A stretch of 64,000 nt of DNA, taken from Myxococcales bacterium (GTDB lineage: Bacteria > Myxococcota_A > Polyangia > Polyangiales > Polyangiaceae). The stretch lies in the NCBI GenBank assembly GCA_016712525.1, contig JADJQX010000007.1, forward strand, positions 2,897,074 to 2,961,073. The letters run 5' to 3'. Shown here piece after piece: positions 27,101 to 35,987 of this stretch (positions are counted from its first letter, which is position 1; each line of letters starts with the position of its first letter). The notes below the pieces were generated by a model that worked only from the letters and a program-made list of their open reading frames with translations, did no database searches and was not told the origin of the DNA. The position numbers and the translations under genes are program-made.

Positions 27101-28203
27101 GTCTCGCCTCGCGCGAGCAGCTCGTCGATGGCGATGGAGCAACCTCGCGGCGGAGCCCCCTTCGCGCGGCCGAGGAGCCGGAAGCCGCCCGGGACGCGCA
27201 CCACCCTGTCTTGGGTTTGGATGGCGACGGCGCTGTCGACGTTCGCGAGATCCTCGATGCGCGCGAGCCCCTCTTCGCCGAACGGGACGGGCACGAGCGT
27301 CTCCGGGTGCACGGGCACGACACGCGCCCACGGCGGCTCGACGTGCACGCCCTCGGAGGTGCCGAGCAAGGTGCCCTCGTAGAACTGGCTCGACAGCTCG
27401 GTCATGCCGTACTCCGACACGACGGAGCCCTCGCCCACCCCGAGCGCCGACGCGAGCCGCGCGCGCAGCTCACCCGGCGAAACCTCGCGCGATTTCCCTT
27501 TGGTTCCGCCTGTTTGCATCACACGGCTCCCGGGTGGGAGCGGGGTCGCGCCGCGCGTTCGGGCGTCGAGCCAGTGCACGAACGCGAAGCTCGTCCCGAG
27601 CACCACGACGGGCCGGCCTTCGGCCACGAGCGCGTCGAGACGAGCCTCGAGGGCGTCGTGAGCGATCGCGTCGCCCGAGACGAAGTGCGTGCGCGCCCCG
27701 GGCTGCGTCGACGTGAGGCGCTCCACGAAGCGCTGCATCATGTGGCCGAGCGACGAGTCGCCCGCCTCGGCGAACGGGGGCGCGAGGACCACGGCCGCGG
27801 GAGGCTCGGACAGGCCGGCGAAGAGCGCGTGGGCACCGAACGCGAGCGCGGCCGCGTCGTAGGTGGAGGTGGTGCGGAACGCGTGCGTCCCTCGGACCGC
27901 GAGGGTGGTGCCGCTCGTGCGGAACACGGTCTCCCCGGGCCACGCGGGGAAGGTCGCGATCCGGACGTGCTTGAACGCGTCGGTCGGCACCGCGGGGATC
28001 TCGTGGGCCGCGCGGAGGGCGCGCGGATCGCTCCGCGCGGCGCGGTGGAGCCTCGCGATGCCGGGCACACGCTCGGCCTGGAAGCGCGCGATGTCGATCG
28101 CGACCGCGTCGAAGGGCTCGGGGCTCTCCCGCCCCTCCTGGAAGGCCGCCACGAGGGCTCTCACACGCGCGTGAAGGGCGTCGCTTTCGGCATCGGCGAG
28201 CAC
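27097..28203 (-). CDS. LuxE-like acyl-protein synthetase
   Basis: 368-aa LuxE-family ATP-dependent acyl activating enzyme. It shows the AMP-binding segments FRTSGTT and QTGGTKGKSRE, the latter diagnostic for LuxE, and a later EYGMTELSSQFY that matches the adenylate-forming A5-type motif. It would form acyl-AMP and hand the acyl group to the partner reductase. Start is GTG 28203 behind CGGAG. The order luxE then luxC, with a 4-nt overlap, suggests one complex that turns a carboxylate into an aldehyde. Confidence 0.82.
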   Translation of the reverse strand: MLADAESDALHARVRALVAAFQEGRESPEPFDAVAIDIARFQAERVPGIARLHRAARSDPRALRAAHEIPAVPTDAFKHVRIATFPAWPGETVFRTSGTTLAVRGTHAFRTTSTYDAAALAFGAHALFAGLSEPPAAVVLAPPFAEAGDSSLGHMMQRFVERLTSTQPGARTHFVSGDAIAHDALEARLDALVAEGRPVVVLGTSFAFVHWLDARTRGATPLPPGSRVMQTGGTKGKSREVSPGELRARLASALGVGEGSVVSEYGMTELSSQFYEGTLLGTSEGVHVEPPWARVVPVHPETLVPVPFGEEGLARIEDLANVDSAVAIQTQDRVVRVPGGFRLLGRAKGAPPRGCSIAIDELLARGET

Positions 28204-28264
28204 GGAGACTCCGGTCCGCGGGCACCTGCCCGCGCCGTGCTTTTAGCGCATTTCGGAGCCTGGG

Positions 28265-29365
28265 TCAGAACCCGCGTTTGGCGAGATCGAAGGCCATGGT
28301 GCGGTAGAAGCGGAGGTGATCGAAGCCCGTGCGCGTGTCGCGGCGCGTGTCTTTGATCTGCCCGACCTGGTCGAGGTGATCGGCGGGGATGCACCCTCGG
28401 AACGTGCCGTGTTTGGCCGACTCGACGGTGGCGAGGCCGTCGTTCGGGCGAAGCTCCGTGCCGTGGGCCACGATGCCCGCCACGGGGACGAGCAGGGCGT
28501 CCATCGCGTCGCGGCGTTTTCGGTACGTGAGGAAGCGGCCTTCGCACGCCTCGAAGTCCTTCGGGTTGGGGACCCCGAGCACGCTCGAGACGCCCGCCCA
28601 CGACTGGTAGTAGACGCGGCGATCGTCGGGGTTTTCGGCCGAAAACGAGGCGGCGCGCGCCTCCGTGAGGGCGGTGAGGGCCGCGCGTGCGTCGGCGTCG
28701 TTCGCGAGGTCGTCCGTCGTGAAGGTGCGACCGAAGAGGGAGAAGAGCTTGGTGAGGGCGTCGTTCGCCTTGTCCTTCTGGACGAGGTTCAGACCGACGT
28801 CGGCCACGTAGGTGCCCTTGTGGGGCGACGAGATCGTGGTGACCGAAGCGACGCGGTCGCCGTAGCCGAGCTTCGAGACGAGCACGCGCGCGTCGAGGCC
28901 GCCCATGCTGTGCGCGATGACGTTCACCCGGCTCGCGTCGCACCCCGGCTTCGTGCGGCACTCGGAGATCGCGAGATCGACGTGCTTCGCGAGCTCCTTC
29001 GCGCGGACCTCGGGGGCGTGGAACGGCTGCACACGCGCCTCGTGGACGACGTGACCATCGGCGCGGAGAGCGTCGGCGACGCCGAAGAACGACCAGACGT
29101 TGGTCGCCGAGGTGCCGCTCGAGTCGGTGCCCATGAAGCCGTGAGCGAGCACGATCGGGTGCTTCGTGGCCTTGCCGGTGGGCTCGGCGAAGAGCGCCGG
29201 GGCCGGGCTCGTGAGGGCCTGCTCTTCGGTGATCTCCGACTCGTCGGGCTCGGGAGCGTCGGTCGTAGCCTCGGCCGAGCACGCCGCGAGCCCCGCGACC
29301 ATGGCCACCAAGGGGACCGCACGCAGAACAGAACCGACCGAACCGAGACCGAGACTTCGCGCCAT
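28265..29365 (-). CDS. Triacylglycerol-lipase-like lipoprotein
   Basis: 366-aa predicted lipoprotein lipase. The signal peptide ends at the lipobox GLAAC, and an acidic linker (about 25 residues) follows. The lipase fold has an oxyanion HGFMGTD, the nucleophile elbow AHSMGG, an ISSPHKGT segment typical of Pseudomonas/Burkholderia-type lipases, and His near GFDHLRFY. ATG 29365 follows CGGAGG. It should act outside the cytoplasm on long-chain esters. No foldase gene is adjacent. Confidence 0.85.
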   Translation of the reverse strand: MARSLGLGSVGSVLRAVPLVAMVAGLAACSAEATTDAPEPDESEITEEQALTSPAPALFAEPTGKATKHPIVLAHGFMGTDSSGTSATNVWSFFGVADALRADGHVVHEARVQPFHAPEVRAKELAKHVDLAISECRTKPGCDASRVNVIAHSMGGLDARVLVSKLGYGDRVASVTTISSPHKGTYVADVGLNLVQKDKANDALTKLFSLFGRTFTTDDLANDADARAALTALTEARAASFSAENPDDRRVYYQSWAGVSSVLGVPNPKDFEACEGRFLTYRKRRDAMDALLVPVAGIVAHGTELRPNDGLATVESAKHGTFRGCIPADHLDQVGQIKDTRRDTRTGFDHLRFYRTMAFDLAKRGF

Positions 29366-29386
29366 CGTGGAGACCTCCGTGGGGAC

Positions 29387-29409
29387 TGACCATAATTCAA
29401 AACTGGTCA
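29387..29409. promoter_or_regulatory. TGACCA-N11-TGGTCA dyad upstream of the lipase gene
   Basis: Perfect 6-bp arms at 29387-29392 and 29404-29409 flank an A/T-rich spacer, an unusual patch in this G+C-rich DNA. It lies 22-44 bp upstream of the lipase ATG, so it could overlap the promoter and bind a dimeric regulator. Confidence 0.3.
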
Positions 29410-29480
29410 TTGTCCGCCAGGTTAACGGTTCTTTACGTTTTCGAGGAGAGTGCACGGACGGGACGCCCCGAGGAGCGCCT

Positions 29481-30788
29481 TCAGGCGGCCTCGTGGTCGG
29501 CCGCGCGGAGGGCGAGGACAAAGGGCTCGACGTGGGCTTCGTCGAGAATAAGCGGCGGAGAAAGGGTAAGGACGCTCCCTCGGGTGCCGCCCGTGAGCGT
29601 CGAAAAGCCCCGAGAGAGGAGCCTCCGTGACACGGCGAGGGCGTGCGCCGGGGTGCGCAGATCCACGCCGAGCATGAGCCCGCGACCAGTGACCACAAAG
29701 CCGCTTTCGGTCAGTACGCGCACCAAAGCGGCCCCGACACGGCGCGACCGCTCGGGCAGCCTGCGGGCCGTGATCTCGGCGAGGGCCACGAGCGCGGCCT
29801 CGCAGGCCGGAGGTGCCCCGAAGTGCGTCGCCGTGTGGAGCGCGGCCCCGCCATGAGCGCCCCACGCCTCGAATGCCTCGGCACGACCGACGCACGCCGA
29901 GATGGGGAACCCGGCCCCGAGGGCCTTGCCGAAGCAGACGAGGTCCGGGAGCCACGAGCCGTCGGAGGCCTCGATGGACGCGATCATGGAGCCCGCGCGG
30001 CCGAGGCCGGTCCATATCTCGTCGGCGGCGAGCAGCGCGCCGTGCACACGCGCGAGCACGGAGAGCTCACGGAGGAACGACGGCGGCGGCTCGACGCACC
30101 CTCCACGCCCGAGCAGCGGCTCCACGAGGACGAGGCCCACGTCGCCACGCTGGAGCACGCGCTCGGCGGTCGATAGGGCGACGTCGAGATCGGACGGATC
30201 GTGAGGGTAAGGCGCGAACGACACGAAGGCGCCGAGCTGGTCGGCGAAGGGCTCACGGAACGCGGGGGCGAGGCCACACGCGGCGAGGGGGCCGTGCGAG
30301 AGCCCGTGGTACGCGCCCTCGAACGCGAGCACACCGCGCCGCCCTCGGGCGAGCACCGCGGTCTTCATGGCGCACGTGACGGCGTCGGCCCCGGAGAGCC
30401 CGAGCATCACGCGCGCGCCGGGCTCGGGGTAAAGCGCCGCGAGGGCCTCGCAGAGCCGCACCTTGGCCTCGGACGCGTAGACGTCGCCGAGCGCGACGGG
30501 CAATCGCTCGGCGGCCTTGGAGGCGGCACGCACCACCTCGGCGGGCGCGTGGCCGAGGGCGAGCGAGCCGAACCCGGCCACCAGATCGACGAACGCGTTG
30601 CCGTCCACGTCCCACACGATGTCGCCTTCGCCGTGAGAGAGCACGATCGGCGCGTGGTCTTCTCCGCTCGCCTTCGCGCGTGCGTCACGACGGGCCTCGA
30701 AGGCGGGGCACTCGACGGCGGCGAGGCGGGCCGACAGCTCGCGCGAGCGAGGCCCGGGGATTTCGGTCACGACGTTCGGCACGGGCAT
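29481..30788 (-). CDS. Class III PLP-dependent aminotransferase
   Basis: 435-aa fold-type I aminotransferase of the GabT/ArgD/HemL class. Visible motifs are WDVDGNAFVDLVAG near the N-terminus, GADAVTCAMK, the PLP-ring Asp in AADEIWTGLGR, and the PLP Lys in CFGKALGAGFP. It moves an amino group between an omega-amine or aldehyde and a keto acid. ATG 30788 is preferred; a GTG 27 bases upstream is possible. It lies 115 nt upstream of the lipase gene, with the LuxE/LuxC pair beyond, all on the minus strand. Confidence 0.88.
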   Translation of the reverse strand: MPVPNVVTEIPGPRSRELSARLAAVECPAFEARRDARAKASGEDHAPIVLSHGEGDIVWDVDGNAFVDLVAGFGSLALGHAPAEVVRAASKAAERLPVALGDVYASEAKVRLCEALAALYPEPGARVMLGLSGADAVTCAMKTAVLARGRRGVLAFEGAYHGLSHGPLAACGLAPAFREPFADQLGAFVSFAPYPHDPSDLDVALSTAERVLQRGDVGLVLVEPLLGRGGCVEPPPSFLRELSVLARVHGALLAADEIWTGLGRAGSMIASIEASDGSWLPDLVCFGKALGAGFPISACVGRAEAFEAWGAHGGAALHTATHFGAPPACEAALVALAEITARRLPERSRRVGAALVRVLTESGFVVTGRGLMLGVDLRTPAHALAVSRRLLSRGFSTLTGGTRGSVLTLSPPLILDEAHVEPFVLALRAADHEAA

Positions 30789-30843
30789 CGGGGGTCTCGT
30801 TCGAGCGGCGGGCACACGCCCGGGTTTTCCCCCCGGCAGAGGT

Positions 30844-31782
30844 TTACTGGGCCACGACCACGCGGTTTCGTCCGGTGCGCTTCGCCTCGTAGAGGCGCTC
30901 GTCGGAGTCGCGGATGAGGTCGAGCCCGGATTTGTGCGTGTCGAGCAGCTTGGCGACGCCCATCGAGATGGTCACCGGGATGCGCTCGTTCTGGAACACG
31001 AAGCGGTTCTCTTCGACCCGCGCGCGAATGTCGTGGGCGAGCTGAGCGGCTCCCTCGATGGTGGTCTCGGGGAGGAGGAGGGCGAACTCTTCGCCGCCGT
31101 AGCGCGCGAACACCTCGTCGCGACGGATACGCGCTTGGACGAGGCGCGCGAGCTCCTTCAGCACGTGGTCGCCCGCGAGGTGACCTTGCGTGTCGTTGAT
31201 GCGCTTGAAGTGGTCGATGTCGAACATCACGAGGCACATGTCGCGCTGGTGCCTGCGCGCACGAATGATCTCCTTCTCGAGGGACTCGAGGAGGTAGCGC
31301 TTCACGTGCGCCTGCGTGAGACCATCGATGATGGTCATGCGGTAGATCTCTTCGTGGTACTGCGACTCGACGTCGGTGCCGGAGAGGTACTTGAAGATGG
31401 TGGGGCCGATCTTCACGCGATCGCCGTTGGCGAGCGCACACTCCCGGGCGATTTGGTCGTCGTTGACGTAGGTGCCGTTGGTGGAGCCGTCGTCGACGGC
31501 GTACCAGGTGCTGCTCCGCTGCTCGAAGTGCACGTGCCTGCGCGAGACGGAGTCGCCCTCGAGGACGATGTGGTTCTCGGGGCCTCGTCCGATGCGGAGC
31601 GGGCTCATGTCGAGGACGAAGCGCTTGCCGAGGAGGGTGGGCTCCTTCGTATAGATCACCACGAGGCAATCGCCCCCGCCAGGCCCTGCGGCCCCCGGTG
31701 GCTTCTGCACGATCGCGGTTACCCTCGTCTTCTCGTCGCCGTCGCCGCTCAACGATGTTGCTGCCGTAGAGCAGCCCTCCAC
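30844..31782 (-). CDS. FHA-GGDEF diguanylate cyclase
   Basis: 312-aa cytoplasmic signalling protein. An FHA phosphothreonine-binding domain (about 50-130, with LRIGRGPENHI, VSRRHV and STNGTYVN) is followed by a GGDEF domain with GGEEF at 229-233, so it should make cyclic di-GMP. The inhibitory I-site is R-R-D-E (220-223), not RxxD, so product feedback may be weak. FHA input implies control by a Ser/Thr kinase, abundant in myxobacteria. The GTG start at 31782 is uncertain; a TTG at 31752 is the alternative. Confidence 0.88.
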   Translation of the reverse strand: MEGCSTAATSLSGDGDEKTRVTAIVQKPPGAAGPGGGDCLVVIYTKEPTLLGKRFVLDMSPLRIGRGPENHIVLEGDSVSRRHVHFEQRSSTWYAVDDGSTNGTYVNDDQIARECALANGDRVKIGPTIFKYLSGTDVESQYHEEIYRMTIIDGLTQAHVKRYLLESLEKEIIRARRHQRDMCLVMFDIDHFKRINDTQGHLAGDHVLKELARLVQARIRRDEVFARYGGEEFALLLPETTIEGAAQLAHDIRARVEENRFVFQNERIPVTISMGVAKLLDTHKSGLDLIRDSDERLYEAKRTGRNRVVVAQ

Positions 31783-31858
31783 CCAGGACGATACCGTCCA
31801 TTGTTTCCCCGGGTCAAGGTCTCCGCGGCCCAGCTCTTGGCCGCTTTTTTATGAAATA

Positions 31859-32875
31859 TCAGACACTTACAACGGCGCCCTGGGTTCGGCCGGGCGGGAC
31901 GGCCGTGCGACCGTCGCCCAGCACACGTTGACGCAGGAATTCTGACACATCGGGTGACAGCCGAATCGTGTGCCGTAGGAAGTGAACCGGCTTCGCGCCC
32001 ACGCGGGCCCCGGGCGCGAGCGGACCTTTCTCGGTCGCGAGCCAGGCATCGAGCCCGTGTCGCTTCGTGAGCTCATCGAGGACGGCGTGCGGCGCGTGTG
32101 CTGCGTGGTTCCCAAGGCTGAGGTGGACGACGGGCGGATGGGGAGCGAGCGAACGCACCACCCGGCCCGGACGCGCGACGGCCGTGACGAGCCCGTAACG
32201 AAGGCCCGCGAGCGGCACATCGAGCCCGTCACCGTCGATGGCCTCGACACGGGACGAAGCCACGGTCGGAACGACCCGATCGGCGCGACGGGCGAGCAGC
32301 GCCACCGCGAGGTCCCCGTCCTCGGGGCCGATCGCGAGGAGCGACAGGGTGGCTGGGAGTCCGAGGCCCCCGTCGACGACCAGCACGTCGCTCGTCGACG
32401 CCGCGTACCGCATCGCATCGGCCCGCGTCGGACCGACGACCACCCGCACTCCCGCCGAGCGGAGCTGCCTGTACGCGACGCGGGCCTCGTCGCCCGAGAC
32501 GGAGAGAGGCGTGTCCTCGTCGACCTCGAGCGCGACACGCGGGTGGGCGCCGTAGGCGTGCCCCACGAACGTGATGCGCGCGCCCTCGGAGGCCAAGAAC
32601 CTCGCGCACGCGACGGCGAGCGGCGTCTTTCCGGAGCCGCCGAGGCTCGCGCCACCGACCGTGACGATCCGCGCCGCGGACGGGAGCGTGAGCCTTCGTG
32701 CCCTCGTGCGACCGAGGAGGAGCGGCAGCGCGGCGAGGTCGAGCAGGGCGCGCGCCAAGGGAGACTTCCCCTCGCCATGGGCGATGCGCTCGACACGGGC
32801 GCGGAGCGTCTCGACGTCTTCCACGCGAGGCGCGTACCACGAGGATCCCCAAGCAGCCCGTTGATTCTCTCCCAT
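31859..32875 (-). CDS. lpxK: Tetraacyldisaccharide 4'-kinase
   Basis: 338-aa LpxK, which phosphorylates the lipid A precursor at the 4' position at the inner-membrane face. A P-loop GGSGKTP (about 79-85) sits in the usual VGGASLGGSGKTP context. The Asp-rich DGLQ-type motif appears as LVVDGGLGLP, a variant of the usual VVDDGLQ. The usual N-terminal hydrophobic helix is short (LLDLAALPLLL). Start ATG 32875 follows GAAGGGGG. No other lpx genes are in the window. Confidence 0.82.
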   Translation of the reverse strand: MGENQRAAWGSSWYAPRVEDVETLRARVERIAHGEGKSPLARALLDLAALPLLLGRTRARRLTLPSAARIVTVGGASLGGSGKTPLAVACARFLASEGARITFVGHAYGAHPRVALEVDEDTPLSVSGDEARVAYRQLRSAGVRVVVGPTRADAMRYAASTSDVLVVDGGLGLPATLSLLAIGPEDGDLAVALLARRADRVVPTVASSRVEAIDGDGLDVPLAGLRYGLVTAVARPGRVVRSLAPHPPVVHLSLGNHAAHAPHAVLDELTKRHGLDAWLATEKGPLAPGARVGAKPVHFLRHTIRLSPDVSEFLRQRVLGDGRTAVPPGRTQGAVVSV

Positions 32876-33148
32876 CCCCCTTCGGGGACTTCCAAGGGTC
32901 GTCGGCCGCTCGCCGCCGCATCCCGACCGCCTTCGTTGCGATCCTGCGGTGCGTTCTCACCTACAAAAGTAGGCTCCGCGCGCTCCTCGGATCGCGCCTC
33001 GGCGGGTCGGGCGCGGACGTCGAACGGCCTCGGTCCGAAAATCAACAGGCTGCTAGCGGAAAGACCCGCCCCTCGCGGATCCCTCCGACGCACGACGGCG
33101 CTCGCCAAAGGCCGCGACCTGAGCGATGGTCTCGTCTCGGGGAGCACG

Positions 33149-34393
33149 ATGGCGCGAATCGACGCGAAGGAGCTCGGGCGGCAGGCCTATCGGTCGGACC
33201 GGGAGGCGATGCGGGGAAGACCGAAGCTCCTCGCCGCGAAGGTGCGAAAGCAGCTCTCGTCGCCGTTCGCGTTCTTGCGAGGCCAAGCGGCGACCTTCTA
33301 CACGATGCTCGCGGAGGCGCCGGAGCTCGAAGCCGGGCCCGAGGGCACGGGGACCCTCGTCGGAGACGCGCACCTCGAGAATTTCGGGGCGTACCGCGTC
33401 GATCGTGCCCACCGCGCGCGGCCTCCGAAGGGCACGGGGGGCACGCGCGAGGTCGCGTTCGACGTGAACGACTTCGACGACGCGTGGACCGGCCCGTTCC
33501 GCTACGACGTCGTGCGCCTCGCGACGAGCTTCCTCCTCGCGTCGCGGACCCACGGCCTCACCGGCTCGGCGACGCTCGACGCGCTCGATCGGCTGCTCGA
33601 CGGGTACGCGGCCGGCGCCTTCGGGGGGCAGCTCCCTCGTGTGCCCGAGCCCGTGCGAGCGCTGGTCGCGCGGGTCGAGGCGCGCTCGGCGCGTGACTTC
33701 TTGGATGCTCGCACGACCGGCCGCGGCAAACGGAGGCGCTTCGTGCGGGACGGGCGTTATTTGCCGCTCGGGCGCCGCATTCAGGCCGAGATCCCTTCGG
33801 CGATGCAGGTCTACTCGGACGGGCTGCCCGAGCCCTCGCGCCTCTCCGCGCACGAGCTCACGGTCATCGACGCAGCCCTCCGCGTGGCGGGCAACGGGAG
33901 CCTCGGGGTGCTGCGTATCGCCGTGCTCGTACGCGGGAGAGACGAGGGCTGGCTCTTCGATCTCAAAGAAGAGCCCGACTCCCCCGCGCCCGCGAGGCTC
34001 GTCCCCGGAGACCACGGCGATCCGGTGGGGCGCGTCCTCTCGGCGTTCGCGACCTGCGTGGCAAGGCCTCCGTCACGCCTCGGCCGCACCCACGCGGGCG
34101 GGCGCGACCTGCTCGTGCGGCGGCTCGGCCCCGACGAGGACAAGCTCGACGTCACGAAGCTCTCGCGCGACGAGCTCACGACGCTCGTCCCGTATTTGGG
34201 CTCGCTCTTGGGCCGCGCGCACGCGCGCACGGCCGCGAAGGGCCGAAAGGAGCTTCGCGGTGTGGACCTGCGGGATCTCGGGGACCGCGCGTTCGTGCTC
34301 GCGGGCCTCCACGAGATCGCCTTTCTCGGCTACGCACGCGAAGCCACGAGCACCCCGGGGAGCTACTCCTTCTCGCGCATGAAGATGAAGTAG
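33149..34393 (+). CDS. DUF2252 family protein
   Basis: 414-aa DUF2252 protein. The family resembles kinase/phosphotransferase folds; recognisable parts are RPKLLAAKV, GDAHLENFGAY, FDVNDFDDAW and RYDVVRLATS. Function is not established. ATG 33149 comes after GGGGAGCACG. Its last 31 nt overlap the 3' end of the convergent DUF4177-like gene. Confidence 0.85.
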   Translation: MARIDAKELGRQAYRSDREAMRGRPKLLAAKVRKQLSSPFAFLRGQAATFYTMLAEAPELEAGPEGTGTLVGDAHLENFGAYRVDRAHRARPPKGTGGTREVAFDVNDFDDAWTGPFRYDVVRLATSFLLASRTHGLTGSATLDALDRLLDGYAAGAFGGQLPRVPEPVRALVARVEARSARDFLDARTTGRGKRRRFVRDGRYLPLGRRIQAEIPSAMQVYSDGLPEPSRLSAHELTVIDAALRVAGNGSLGVLRIAVLVRGRDEGWLFDLKEEPDSPAPARLVPGDHGDPVGRVLSAFATCVARPPSRLGRTHAGGRDLLVRRLGPDEDKLDVTKLSRDELTTLVPYLGSLLGRAHARTAAKGRKELRGVDLRDLGDRAFVLAGLHEIAFLGYAREATSTPGSYSFSRMKMK

Positions 34394-34542
34394 ACCTCCT
34401 TCGAGTTCCCGCCCTTCTCGCGGTCGAAGCTCGAGATGAGCTTCCAACCTTGGGCGCCGAAGGCGTCGAGCTTGCTCTCGAAGTCCGGCTTGTCGAGGTC
34501 GAGGATGTCGAGGGCGAGGCGCTTGTAGACGAAACCCTTCAT
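34363..34542 (-). CDS. DUF4177-like small protein
   Basis: 59-aa protein beginning MKGFVYKRL, with the characteristic GAQGWKLIS core and a basic/acidic end, as in short DUF4177 proteins of unknown function. It is complete. Its 3' end overlaps the end of the DUF2252 gene by 31 nt on the opposite strand, so transcripts of the two would pair there. Confidence 0.65.
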   Translation of the reverse strand: MKGFVYKRLALDILDLDKPDFESKLDAFGAQGWKLISSFDREKGGNSKEVYFIFMREKE

Positions 34543-34627
34543 GCAAAAACGGTAAGGGAGTCGAGCGCTTTGGTCGAGTCTTTCGATGCGTTCAGGTTGA
34601 CGAGCGAAGGTAGGGCGAGGTGGTAGA

Positions 34628-35974
34628 GTGGGTAGCGTGAAGCGCGTCCTGGCAGCCCTCTTCGGTGCCCTCCTCGTCACTTCGGTGGCCCCGAAGGCCC
34701 ACGCGAACGGCAGATTTCCGGCCACGAACGCGCTGGTCGTGGCGCCGACGGACCCGACCTTCCTCGTGCTCCGCGCCACGTACGGCACCCTGATTTCGCG
34801 CGACGCTGGCAAGACCTGGGACTGGGTGTGCGAAGAGAGCGTCGGCTTCCGCGGCATCGAAGATCCCCCGCTCGCGGTGACCGCGTCGAAGGGGATCGTG
34901 GGGGCGCTCTTCGCGGGGCTCACCGTGTCGACCGATCAGGGGTGCAGCTTCTCCATGGTGAAGGGCGAGGCCGACAAGCGCGTCATGAACGACGTGGTCG
35001 TCCCGAAATCGCGCCCCCGTGACGTGCTCGCCATCGCCTCGAGCTTCGCGTCGCGCGACGACGCCGGGGCGAACCTGTACCAGTCGACGCTCTTCGCGAG
35101 CCAAGACGAGGGGCTCGCGTTCCGCGCCGTGGGAAAGCCCATCGATCCGACGATCTTGCTCGAGACGGTCGAGATCGCCGAGAGCGACCCGAAGCGCGTC
35201 TACCTGAGCGGGGCGCGGGAGCGGTCGGGCAAACGCGAGGGTGTGGTGCTCACATCGAGCGACGGCGGAGAGACCTTCACCGAGCACGTGCTCCCGCTCG
35301 TCGCCGAGGAGCGCGCGCCGTACATCGGGGCCGTCGATCCGAAGAACGCCGATCGGGTGTACGTGCGTACGGGGGGCTCCCCCGAGCTCGCCAAGAGCCG
35401 CCTGCTCGTCTCGGACGACGGCGCGAAGACCTTTCGAGAGGCCTGGGCCAGCGAGGGACCGATGACCGGGCTCGCGATCTCGCCGGACGGCGCCAAGGTG
35501 TACGCCGGGAGCGCCAAGGACGGCCTCGTGGTCGCCCCGAGCGGCACGCTCGTGTTCGAGAAGCGCGCGCAGATCTACGTGCAGTGCATCGCGGTCACCG
35601 CGACCCGCGTCTACCTGTGCTCGAACGAGCTCTACGGGTTCGTCGCGGGAGAGAGCGCAGACGACGGCCGAACCTTCACGCCGATGCTCCGCCTCTCGGG
35701 GCTGCGCGGGCCGCTCGCGTGCGCGCCGGGCACGACCACGCACGACCAGTGCGAGAAGCTCTGGCCACGCGTGAGGACCGAGCTCGGTGTCCCCGACGAC
35801 GCCGGCGCCAAAGACGCGGGCGCAGCTCCGTCCCCTCCGCCCGCGGACGACAGCGGCGGGTGCGACACCACGGGGAAGGTCTCGGGGGCGGCTTCGGCGC
35901 TCGTCGTGGCGGGGCTCGTGCTCGCGTACGCCCGGGCACGGAGGCGCGAGACTGCACGAAAACGCACACCGTAA
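34628..35974 (+). CDS. BNR/sortilin-type beta-propeller protein with MYXO-CTERM-like tail
   Basis: 448-aa exported protein. A signal peptide (cleavage near PKAHA-NG) is followed by several BNR repeats with S-x-D-x-G-x-T-F/W signatures (SRDAGKTW, SSDGGETF, SDDGAKTF, SADDGRTF), which form a propeller. Then come a Pro/Ala/Asp linker, GGCDTTG, one hydrophobic helix and an Arg-rich end: the tripartite pattern of MYXO-CTERM surface-sorting signals. Start GTG 34628 is behind GAGG; GTG 34637 is an equal alternative. Confidence 0.78.
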   Translation: MGSVKRVLAALFGALLVTSVAPKAHANGRFPATNALVVAPTDPTFLVLRATYGTLISRDAGKTWDWVCEESVGFRGIEDPPLAVTASKGIVGALFAGLTVSTDQGCSFSMVKGEADKRVMNDVVVPKSRPRDVLAIASSFASRDDAGANLYQSTLFASQDEGLAFRAVGKPIDPTILLETVEIAESDPKRVYLSGARERSGKREGVVLTSSDGGETFTEHVLPLVAEERAPYIGAVDPKNADRVYVRTGGSPELAKSRLLVSDDGAKTFREAWASEGPMTGLAISPDGAKVYAGSAKDGLVVAPSGTLVFEKRAQIYVQCIAVTATRVYLCSNELYGFVAGESADDGRTFTPMLRLSGLRGPLACAPGTTTHDQCEKLWPRVRTELGVPDDAGAKDAGAAPSPPPADDSGGCDTTGKVSGAASALVVAGLVLAYARARRRETARKRTP

Positions 35975-35987
35975 AGCACGGTTACTA

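Noticed and set aside
26060..28203. Bioluminescence (lux) operon
   Set aside because: Only LuxC- and LuxE-like genes are present; no luxA, luxB or luxD is in the window, and these families are common without light emission.
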